Under the pieces are notes generated by a model, which did not search any database, was not told where the DNA came from, and saw nothing but the letters and a program-made list of their open reading frames with translations. Shown piece after piece: positions 22,803 through 29,128 of a DNA stretch of 34,712 nt. Each line of letters opens with the position of its first letter. Position 1 is the first letter of the stretch. The stretch comes from an uncultured Ruminococcus sp. (GTDB lineage: Bacteria > Bacillota > Clostridia > Monoglobales > Monoglobaceae): NCBI GenBank assembly GCA_902766745.1, contig CACXES010000074.1, positions 1-34,712 of the forward strand, written 5' to 3'. The position numbers and the translations under genes were made by a program.

Positions 22803-23630
22803 ATGATTTTACCGATTCTGCTCAGTAAAACAAAAATGCTGCCGTTTTATGTGATCGGCATAGGTCTTAAGGAGCGTCAGGGCGACATTGTGCGGCCTGA
22901 CGGCTTTCCCGCATATCAGATTTTGTACTGCACCGAGGGCTGCGGTACGTTTTCGGCAGGCGGTCATGACTATCGGATAGAGGAGGGCGACGCATTTTTC
23001 TTTCGTCCGAACGTTCCGCACGAATATCATCCCATATCCGAGGTATGGAAAACAAAGTGGATTTCATACTCGGGTACGGCTGCGGAGAGCATTGCGGATT
23101 ATTTGGGGTTTGGAGATACGGCGGTCTTTTCGCTGCACAATCTTCAGGATTTTGACGTGCTTGCCAACTCGCTGTCGGATATGTTCTGGTGCGATGACCC
23201 GGACAAGGAGATAAAATCCTCCTGCATGATGTATAAAATTATAATCAAGATTGGCGAGTGCTACAACAATGCGCCGCAGACCGGCGGAATGACTCAGAAC
23301 GAGAAGTACGAAAAGGTAAGCCCTGTAATTGAGCTGATGAAAACGAGCTACAACGAGGACTTGAGCCTTGACAGCATGGCAGAGGCAATAGGCGTGACCT
23401 CAAACCACCTTTGCCGACTGTTTAACCAGGTGTACGACACCACGCCGCTTAAGTATCTGACGCATTTGCGGCTTAACATGGCGAAGTATTACTTATGCTC
23501 GCACAAGAATGTTAAGGTCAAGGATATTGCCGCAAAGGTGGGCTTTCACGATGCCAGCTACTTCTGTGCGGTGTTTAAAAAGGCGGAGGGCATGACCCCC
23601 GACGAATTCAGAAAGATAAACGCCTTCTGA
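22803..23630 (+). CDS. AraC-family regulator with cupin sensor domain
   Basis: 275 residues. An N-terminal cupin-like sensor (PAYQILYCTEGCGTFSAGG, then GDAFFFRPNVPHEYHP) is followed by two helix-turn-helix motifs: LDSMAEAIGVTSNHLCRLFN and VKDIAAKVGFHDASYFCAVF, then K...MTPDEFRKI. The ATG follows AAGGAATGATAAT. It has its own promoter and is co-oriented with the transaldolase gene 155 bases upstream. It probably senses a sugar or glycoside, but no target operon is obvious in the window. Its stop codon lies only a few bases before the repeat flank of the complete DUF559 element. Confidence 0.92.
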   Translation: MILPILLSKTKMLPFYVIGIGLKERQGDIVRPDGFPAYQILYCTEGCGTFSAGGHDYRIEEGDAFFFRPNVPHEYHPISEVWKTKWISYSGTAAESIADYLGFGDTAVFSLHNLQDFDVLANSLSDMFWCDDPDKEIKSSCMMYKIIIKIGECYNNAPQTGGMTQNEKYEKVSPVIELMKTSYNEDLSLDSMAEAIGVTSNHLCRLFNQVYDTTPLKYLTHLRLNMAKYYLCSHKNVKVKDIAAKVGFHDASYFCAVFKKAEGMTPDEFRKINAF

Positions 23631-23632
23631 AC

Positions 23633-23727
23633 CGGAAGCGTGCCTCTTCACCATTGCCGTTTCGACTATGGAGGAAAAGATTATCTTTTACCCCGTGGCG
23701 GCAGCTTTTGCGTATTATGAAACAATA
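23633..23727 (+). repeat. Left-flank repeat of the complete DUF559 element
   Basis: The segment GACTATGGAGGAAAAGATTA..., GTGGCGGCAGCTTTTGCG and TATTATGAAACAATA leads into the left terminal palindrome. It aligns with the flank of E1 (7099-7200 on the minus strand) and, more loosely, with that of E2 (13795-13853). Similarity begins almost at the stop codon of the AraC gene. Confidence 0.6.
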
Positions 23728-24173
23728 GCCTCCCTTGCCTAAAGGGAGGGGGACCACCGTAGGTGGTGGAGGGATATATGAAAAGAAAACATAACACAAA
23801 TTTAACAAGTAATGCAAGAGCATTGCGTAAGAATATGACAAAAGAAGAAAAACATCTGTGGTACGATTTCTTGAAAAGTTATCCTGTTAGGTTTTTAAGA
23901 CAAAAGGTAATAGATAATTATATTGTTGATTTCTATTGTCATAGTGCAAGATTGATTATTGAGCTTGATGGTTCGCAGCATTATGAGGAAAAAGGTGTAT
24001 TAAAGGATAAAATCAGAACAGAAAGAATAGAACAGCGAAAACTGACGGTTATCAGAATACCTAATAACGAGGTTAACAGAAATTTTGACGGAGTATGTCA
24101 GTATATTGATAATGCCGTACATGAATCCCTCCGTCAGTCTTCGACTGACACCTCCCTTTAGGCAAGGGAGGCT
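23728..24173 (+). mobile_element. E3: complete palindrome-bounded element carrying a DUF559 nuclease gene
   Basis: The left end is the palindrome CCTCCCTTGCCTAAAGGGAG, then hairpin ACCACC-GTA-GGTGGT, then GGAGGGAT. The right end is the inverted counterpart: ATCCCTCC, hairpin GTCAGTC-TTC-GACTGAC, palindrome CCTCCCTTTAGGCAAGGGAG. Outer palindrome and GGAGGGAT are shared as inverted repeats, while the inner hairpins differ between ends. One gene fills the element. GGAGGG in the left end serves as its ribosome binding site, and the right end encodes its last residues and stop. No transposase, target duplication or attachment site was identified. Shorter derivatives occur at 6836-7098 and 13854-14109. 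Confidence 0.78.
23778..24161 (+). CDS. DUF559 domain endonuclease-like protein (Vsr-type PD-(D/E)XK fold)
   Basis: 127 residues beginning MKRKHNTNLTSNARALRKNM. The DUF559 core shows TKEEKHLWYDFL, RFLRQKVIDNYIVDFYC (candidate catalytic Asp in VDF), LIIELDGSQHYE (candidate Glu and Asp/Gln metal ligands) and VIRIPNNEV. The fold is related to very-short-patch-repair and restriction nucleases; family activity is mostly uncharacterised. ATG at 23778 is chosen because GGAGGG lies just before it; an ATG at 23763 falls inside the repeat hairpin. The final residues ESLRQSSTDTSL are encoded by the right terminal repeat. The gene is visibly more AT-rich than its neighbours, suggesting transfer. A homing or element-mobilising function is possible but is inference. 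Confidence 0.85.
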   Translation: MKRKHNTNLTSNARALRKNMTKEEKHLWYDFLKSYPVRFLRQKVIDNYIVDFYCHSARLIIELDGSQHYEEKGVLKDKIRTERIEQRKLTVIRIPNNEVNRNFDGVCQYIDNAVHESLRQSSTDTSL

Positions 24174-24190
24174 CATGTGTGGCTTTTTTA

Positions 24191-24347
24191 ATTATTCAAT
24201 ATTAATGAATAATGAATAGTGAATAATGAATAATGAATAATATAGGTAGTTTTCCTTGCGGAAAACTTGAATTATATAATGAATTGTTGTAAAATAACTT
24301 TTTAATTATTCATTATTCATTATTCATTATGAATTATGAATTACGAA
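24191..24347 (+). repeat. F2: AT-rich repeat with GAATAAT tandem ends and an internal hairpin
   Basis: The core from GAATAGTGAATAATGAATAA through the GTTTTCC-TTGC-GGAAAAC hairpin to TTGTAAAATAACTTTTT matches F1 (13556-13704). Here the ends are a clearer inverted repeat: ATGAATAATGAAT...near 24204 and ATTCATTATTCATTATTCAT near 24309. It is joined to E5 exactly as F1 is joined to E4. Confidence 0.85.
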
Positions 24348-24397
24348 TCCCTCCGTCAGTCTTCGACTGCCACCTCCCTTTAGGCAAGGGAGGCTTT
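24348..24397 (+). repeat. E5: solitary right end of the DUF559 element
   Basis: AATCCCTCCGTCAGTCTTCG, then ACTGCCACCTCCC and TTTAGGCAAGGGAGGCT. The inner hairpin carries one substitution (ACTGCC for ACTGAC). Its stem, followed by TTTATT, might also help terminate transcription between the converging repeat island and the response regulator gene, which ends at 24425. Confidence 0.8.
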
Positions 24398-24424
24398 ATT
24401 AATTATCCTTCCGCAAGACCCGGG

Positions 24425-25114
24425 CTACGCCCTAAAGCGATACCCCGCGCCCCATACGGTTTCTATGTACCGGTTGCCCGAGCGATTTTTGTCTATCTTC
24501 TCCCTTATCCGCTGAATATGAACCGTGACGGTCGACACGTCACCCATGGCATCCATACCCCAAATTCGGTCGAAAAGACGCTCCTTATTAAACACAATAT
24601 TCGGATTTTCGGCAAGGAACAAAAGCAGCTCATATTCCTTAACGGGCATGGCTACCTCCTTGTCGTCCACATATACCCGGTGCGCCTTTTTGTCGATTTT
24701 AAGGCCGCCCACAACCAAAATATCCGACTTTGCCGCCCTTGCCGCCGAGGTCAGCTTTTCGTATCTTGAAATATGCGACTTCACCCTTGCCACAAGCTCC
24801 GAGGGCGAAAACGGCTTTGTCATATAATCGTCCGCACCCAGGCCGAGGCCTCTGACCTTGTCAATCTCATCACTTTTGGCGGACAGAAATATTATCGGCA
24901 CATCGGACTCGCCTCTGATTTCACGGCAGACCGAAAAGCCGTCCGGACCGGGCAGCATAATATCCACAATTATCAAATCATAGCCGCCGTGCCGTGCTTT
25001 TTCAAGCCCTGTATTTCCGTCGGCGGCAATGTCACATTCAAAGCCGTTCATGGAAAGATAATCCCGCTCCAGCTCGGCAATACTCACATCATCCTCTATT
25101 ATCAGAATTTTCAT
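24425..25114 (-). CDS. OmpR/PhoB-family response regulator
   Basis: 229 residues. The receiver domain has the acidic pair ED at 7-9, the phospho-acceptor Asp51 in DLIIVDIMLPGPDG, and Lys in DYMTKPFSPSEL. The C-terminal winged helix shows EYELLLFLAENPNIVFNKER and VHIQRIREKI, then RYIETVWGAGYRFRA. It is activated by phosphorylation from the adjacent kinase and probably regulates the ABC operon that encodes it. The start ATG overlaps the kinase stop (ATGA). It is the last gene of a five-gene leftward operon. Confidence 0.96.
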   Translation of the reverse strand: MKILIIEDDVSIAELERDYLSMNGFECDIAADGNTGLEKARHGGYDLIIVDIMLPGPDGFSVCREIRGESDVPIIFLSAKSDEIDKVRGLGLGADDYMTKPFSPSELVARVKSHISRYEKLTSAARAAKSDILVVGGLKIDKKAHRVYVDDKEVAMPVKEYELLLFLAENPNIVFNKERLFDRIWGMDAMGDVSTVTVHIQRIREKIDKNRSGNRYIETVWGAGYRFRA

Positions 25115-26241
25115 AGATTTTCCTCCGTTATCTTATCGTATTCCGGCAGAATAATAATAAATTCACTCCCGCCGCCGGCTCTGTTCCTCGCCCATATCTT
25201 TCCGCCGTGGTCGCTCACGATACGCTTACAGACCGAAAGCCCCAGGCCGTTGCCCTGAATCGCACTGTTCCGTGACGGGTCGGCACGGAAAAAGCTGTCA
25301 AATATGCGTTCCAGATCCCCCTCCGGGATTCCTCTGCCGCGGTCGGCAAAGACAATTCTTATTCCTCCCGCACCTCTCTCCGCAGATAAGCTCAGGCTTC
25401 CTCTGCCGTCTTTCTTGTATTTTATTGCGTTTGTGATTAGGTTCGAGAAAACACGTCCGAGGTTCTCCGTATCCGCCATGCAGTACAGCGGTTCGTCCGA
25501 AAGCTTGACCGTCACATCCATATCCGCCGCCTGAAGATCCAGCTCAAACTCCGCCGAAGCGCATCGAAGCAGATGTGCCGCATCTGTTTTCCGCATCGAA
25601 TACTGCATCCGTCCCATTTCAAGCTTGGAGTAAACAGATAGGTTATCCGCAAGCCGCTCTATCTGCTCCGCCTTAATATATATGGTGTTTATATACTTTC
25701 GCCGCTTTTCGGGCGTGTCGGCAACCCCGTCACGCAAGCCCTCGACATAGCCCTTTATGGAGGTCACAGGGGTCTTTATATCATGGGATAAATTCACCAT
25801 CAACGTGGTACGCAGATTTTCCGCCTCTATATCCCGGCGCACACTGCGCTGAAGCATAAGCCGAAGCTCCTCAAAGGAGGTAAAAAGCTCCCGAAGCTCT
25901 CTGTCGCCCGAGCCGACAAACTCATAGCTCAGATCCCCCTCCTTCATATGCTCAAGCCCCTCCGACAGCCGCCGCAGGGGATTTAAAATACTTTTTCCGA
26001 TATACAGTGCCGCACATACTCCTGCCGCCGCCACGCACAGCACCGCCAGTATCAGCCACAGCACAAGGAATTTTATTATATACGGATTAGACACCGACAC
26101 GCCCTGAACAAGCGACAGCTCTAAGTCCGGATGAATAATCATAAACACGCCGATAAGCGGTATTGATAAAATAATCATCAATACCGCCGGTACAGCCACT
26201 GTCATTATTGCCGCTATTATAAGTTTTCGCTTTAAGGTCAT
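25111..26241 (-). CDS. Membrane sensor histidine kinase
   Basis: 376 residues. Two transmembrane segments (about 8-36 and 56-80) flank a very short external loop of about 20 residues, followed by a HAMP linker (about 81-135). The DHp domain carries the phospho-acceptor His153 in VNLSHDIKTPVTSIKGYV. The ATPase domain shows the N box FSNLITNAIKYKKDG, and G boxes DRGRGIPEGD and GNGLGLSVCKRIVSDHGG. A short sensor loop is typical of kinases that sense through a partner transporter or within the membrane, as in antimicrobial-peptide detoxification modules. The neighbouring ABC genes fit that idea, but no BceB-type large permease is present. Confidence 0.95.
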   Translation of the reverse strand: MTLKRKLIIAAIMTVAVPAVLMIILSIPLIGVFMIIHPDLELSLVQGVSVSNPYIIKFLVLWLILAVLCVAAAGVCAALYIGKSILNPLRRLSEGLEHMKEGDLSYEFVGSGDRELRELFTSFEELRLMLQRSVRRDIEAENLRTTLMVNLSHDIKTPVTSIKGYVEGLRDGVADTPEKRRKYINTIYIKAEQIERLADNLSVYSKLEMGRMQYSMRKTDAAHLLRCASAEFELDLQAADMDVTVKLSDEPLYCMADTENLGRVFSNLITNAIKYKKDGRGSLSLSAERGAGGIRIVFADRGRGIPEGDLERIFDSFFRADPSRNSAIQGNGLGLSVCKRIVSDHGGKIWARNRAGGGSEFIIILPEYDKITEENL

Positions 26242-26247
26242 AGGGCA

Positions 26248-26991
26248 TCAGAACTCCTTCTTTAAAAAGAGCAGGTAACCGCCGCTGAAAAACGTCAGAC
26301 CGTAGCCGAAAAGCAATGCGCACTTAGTCAGCAAATCCCTAATCGGCAAAGCCGTTCCGAGCCACAGCCTGTGCCACTCCATATACGAGGTGAACAGCAT
26401 ACTGCTGCCCGATGCCGAAACATAGCCGCTCAGCTTTGCGGCAAGGTATATAATTATGCTTAAAAACATTGCCGAGGTCGGACTTTTTGTGCATTGGTTT
26501 ATCAGCGCCGCCATGAGAATAAGTATTATCTCGGGCAGTATATCCAATATGTACGCACCAAAGGCGTACCAAAGTCCACTGCCGCCTCCGGCAAAGACCG
26601 AGCATAGGGCGGTCACTGCAAACTCGGCAAGCATAACAACCGCACACATCAGCCACGCCGCCGTCAGCTTCGCCGTATATATCTTAAACCTCGTCACCGG
26701 CCGCAGAAGCTGAGCCTTGATTGCCGTACTGTGGTATTCCGACGCAAAGAGGTCGCACACCGCCATTATTCCGATAAGCGGCACCGCCGCAGACGCAAAA
26801 ATCGGAAGCAGCGTCATGGAGATATTAACCGTCACCGAAAGCGACTCTCGGCTCAGTGCCTCCTTTGCCAGCATCAGGAGCATTGTAAGAGCAATGCTTA
26901 CCGCCGCCATAACAATAGTAAGTATCAAGTATTTTTTCCTCACGGCAAGCTTTTTAAGCTCACCGCAAAGACACGAAGCATAGCTTTTCAC
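26248..26991 (-). CDS. ABC-2 type transporter permease
   Basis: About 247 residues with six predicted transmembrane helices (first LILTIVMAAVSIALTMLLML; others include LPIFASAAVPLIGIMAVCDL and EIILILMAALIN) and a charged N-terminus. This is the layout of ABC-2 permeases of the lantibiotic-immunity or NatB kind. GTG at 26991 is preferred: it overlaps the ATPase stop (GTGA), and GGGGAGG lies 8 bases upstream. An ATG at 27012 in the same frame would add seven residues. It pairs with the ATPase just upstream. The substrate is unknown. Confidence 0.85.
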   Translation of the reverse strand: MKSYASCLCGELKKLAVRKKYLILTIVMAAVSIALTMLLMLAKEALSRESLSVTVNISMTLLPIFASAAVPLIGIMAVCDLFASEYHSTAIKAQLLRPVTRFKIYTAKLTAAWLMCAVVMLAEFAVTALCSVFAGGGSGLWYAFGAYILDILPEIILILMAALINQCTKSPTSAMFLSIIIYLAAKLSGYVSASGSSMLFTSYMEWHRLWLGTALPIRDLLTKCALLFGYGLTFFSGGYLLFLKKEF

Positions 26992-27722
26992 AGAGCAAGC
27001 CTCCCCTCGCATTCCCTTACCACCGAGATATAGTAATCCTCAAGCGTGGGACGGAATTTTAACGCATTTTCCACCGTGTCGAAGGCGGCAAGCCTGTCGT
27101 TGTGAAGCACGGCAACATGAGTGCATATCTTCTCCAGCTCCGCCGCCACATGCCCCGATATAAGGCAGGCTGTGCCTCTCTCCTCCGAGAGCCTTCCGAT
27201 AAGCTCACGCACACGGATAACGCCCTCGATATCCAGTCCGTTCAGCGGCTCATCCAATATCAGAAGCTTCGGCTCCGACAGCATTGCGGAAGCCAGTCCG
27301 AGTCTCTGCTTCATTCCGAGGGAGAAGCGCCCCACCTTGTCAGAGCGGTATGGCAGAAGTCCCACCAATTCCAGAACCTTCTCGATTCGCTCATCGTTCA
27401 CGTCGGGATAATACGCCGCAGCAAGCCTTAAATTCTGCTCCGCAGTCATAAACCCGTGAAGTGCGGGGTTCTCAATCAAAGACCCCGTCTCCGCCAGTGC
27501 CGCCTCCGTCTCGCTCTCGGTATCAATGCCGAGAATTTTAATTTTTCCGCTGTCGGCATGGATAAGTCCGCCGACGGTTTTCATTATCGTGGTCTTGCCC
27601 GAGCCGTTAGGCCCGAGCAAGCCGACAATCTCTCCGGCGTTCACCGTCAAGGTAATATTGGTGACGCCTCTGCCGTTTTTGTATCTCTTTGTAATCTTTT
27701 CAATTTCCAAAACCTTGCACAT
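26988..27722 (-). CDS. ABC transporter ATP-binding protein
   Basis: 244 residues. Walker A is GLLGPNGSGKTTIMKTVGG (GPNGSGKTT), the signature is FSLGMKQRLGLASAML (LGMKQR type, usual for ABC-2 drug or lantibiotic exporters), Walker B is LLILDEPLNGLD, and the switch His is in ISGHVAAEL. It supplies ATP-driven force to the adjacent six-helix permease. The start ATG follows GGGAGAGGTGTATGT. It lies 53 bases after the exported-protein gene and is translationally coupled to the permease gene. Confidence 0.94.
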   Translation of the reverse strand: MCKVLEIEKITKRYKNGRGVTNITLTVNAGEIVGLLGPNGSGKTTIMKTVGGLIHADSGKIKILGIDTESETEAALAETGSLIENPALHGFMTAEQNLRLAAAYYPDVNDERIEKVLELVGLLPYRSDKVGRFSLGMKQRLGLASAMLSEPKLLILDEPLNGLDIEGVIRVRELIGRLSEERGTACLISGHVAAELEKICTHVAVLHNDRLAAFDTVENALKFRPTLEDYYISVVRECEGRLAL

Positions 27723-27775
27723 ACATACACCTCTCCCGACAGGAATTACTCCTTGTCGGCATCATCCGCAGCTTC

Positions 27776-28696
27776 TTAGTCGATGTAATATTTCTCCATA
27801 TTCTCCATTTTCAAAAGCTCCTCCTCGGAAATCGGCTCTATCTCCGTACTTCCGAAGTCATACAGCTCCAAATCCGATGAAAGGGAAAGTGTATGCTCAC
27901 CGCCGTCTCGGTCATAGCCCACAAAGTTGATTTTGCAAATAATGCTTGTGGGGTGAAGCTCACCGTCAACGGTCATGGTAAGCTGTGCATCACGGACATA
28001 CGGCTCTGATGAACCGAATATCGAAAGTGCTGCCTTTTCCGACGGCGAAAGCTCAGCCTCATCAATCGCCGATTCATCCGCATTTGCCGTCACAAGTGAC
28101 GCAAGGACGGATATTCCCGAATTGACATAGGACGGCATCTGCTCACGGGTCAGGCTGACCGAATACGTTGACATACCGTTCTCCTCCGAAACCAAAACAA
28201 AATTGTTCTTCAAATCGCCGATAAGTGCGTCACCGATGGTTTCGGCAAAGCTTACAACCTTATTGCCCAAGTTGTTTCCGCTCTCGTTCATCTGAGCGAC
28301 CACCGACTTGGCTGCCGTATCCGTTGAATAGTAATGGCTGTGCTTTTCACCTTTTTCGTCTGTATATGTGTATATATTCTTTCCGTCCTGCATCTGTTCG
28401 ATATCCACCCGTGAAGCATCACCGTCCTCATAGGTCTGCTCCGCACGGAAGGACGGATTTCCGCCGCCGTGTATTTTAAGCGAACCGTAGTATGCCATTG
28501 CCCTCTCGCCGTCAAGGCTTATCTCCGTGGTGTGATCTATCGACATATTGTCACAGTCAAGCAAGCCCAAAAGTGCCGTTTTACAGTTGGTGTAGCCGTT
28601 TGCGCTGTCGTAGTTGGCAAACACCGCCGCAGACAGCAGAACCGCCCCGGCGCCCAGTCCTGCCAGCGCACGAAAATACTTTTTCTTTACATTCAT
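27776..28696 (-). CDS. Exported or membrane-anchored protein of unknown function, first gene of the ABC/two-component operon
   Basis: 306 residues beginning MNVKKKYFRALAGLGAGAVL, a signal peptide or N-terminal anchor ending near SAAVFA. The rest is hydrophilic and beta-rich, with ANYDSANGYTNCKTALLGLL after the anchor, an acidic middle, and a C-terminus ending EEELLKMENMEKYYID. I do not recognise the family. The start at 28696 is chosen for AAGGAGAG seven bases upstream; the open frame continuing to 28894 runs through repeat R1 and is not expected to be coding. Its position ahead of the ATPase, permease, kinase and regulator genes suggests an extracytoplasmic sensor or accessory of that system. 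That is inference from context only. Confidence 0.8.
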   Translation of the reverse strand: MNVKKKYFRALAGLGAGAVLLSAAVFANYDSANGYTNCKTALLGLLDCDNMSIDHTTEISLDGERAMAYYGSLKIHGGGNPSFRAEQTYEDGDASRVDIEQMQDGKNIYTYTDEKGEKHSHYYSTDTAAKSVVAQMNESGNNLGNKVVSFAETIGDALIGDLKNNFVLVSEENGMSTYSVSLTREQMPSYVNSGISVLASLVTANADESAIDEAELSPSEKAALSIFGSSEPYVRDAQLTMTVDGELHPTSIICKINFVGYDRDGGEHTLSLSSDLELYDFGSTEIEPISEEELLKMENMEKYYID

Positions 28697-28739
28697 ATTA
28701 AATCTCTCCTTACACAAATTGATCTTAGCCGATTGTAAA

Positions 28740-28916
28740 ACGCAAAAAGCTGCGTAAAATATGGATATTTTAAAAGTCCGTTTTAAATGTTTTCTCCGTT
28801 TGCCCCACACATCAGCATTGAACGTATTATAAATCCGAAATAATTTTATTGAATAATTGCCCTGTGCCCATACAGTTGCCAAGCCCAACTGCAACGAAAA
28901 AAATTATTTCGGATTT
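28740..28916 (+). repeat. R1: palindromic repeat with a conserved 90-base left extension
   Basis: The core (28831-28916) has perfect 17-base inverted arms, AAATCCGAAATAATTTT and its complement, with an inner CAGTTG-CCAAGCC-CAACTG hairpin. The preceding stretch (GCGTAAAATATGGATATTTT ..., CACACATCAGCATTGAACGT) aligns with sequence beside R2 and R3, so the repeated unit is larger than the hairpin. R2 at 31737-31905 is in the opposite orientation. It sits upstream of the exported-protein gene. Confidence 0.85.
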
Positions 28917-29099
28917 TGCGGAGAGTTATCCACAATTTTGTGTTTCCACATTTTATAATCGTCTACAAATTGATCTTTTTCAAGCACCATGATCACAATG
29001 CAATTCGAATTTACTCTTTTAGTATAATATGGTTGTATAGAAAATTTGTAAAGCGACTATAAACAAATTATAAATATTTGCCGCACAATTTCTAAATTT
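28917..29099. other. Gene-free AT-rich stretch between R1 and the rhamnosidase gene
   Basis: No open frame or RNA gene was recognised. It contains one TTATCCACA (28926-28934), a match to a DnaA box, and a lone TATAAT-like hexamer near 29025, but no supporting partner elements. Confidence 0.5.
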
Positions 29100-29117
29100 T
29101 CCGCAGAATACTGCGGA
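29100..29117 (-). terminator. Hairpin after the rhamnosidase gene
   Basis: TCCGCAG (29100-29106) pairs with CTGCGGA (29111-29117) around a 4-base loop, 12 bases past the stop codon. The minus strand then reads AAAATTTAG, which is a poor thymine tract. Confidence 0.5.
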
Positions 29118-29128
29118 TTTTCGGGTTA

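Noticed and set aside
28697-28894. N-terminal extension of the exported protein (start at 28894)
   Set aside because: It runs through repeat R1, whereas 28696 has a good ribosome binding site directly followed by a signal-peptide sequence.
28926-28934. DnaA box suggesting a replication origin
   Set aside because: It is a single TTATCCACA with no cluster of boxes, no dnaA/dnaN neighbours and no clear unwinding region.
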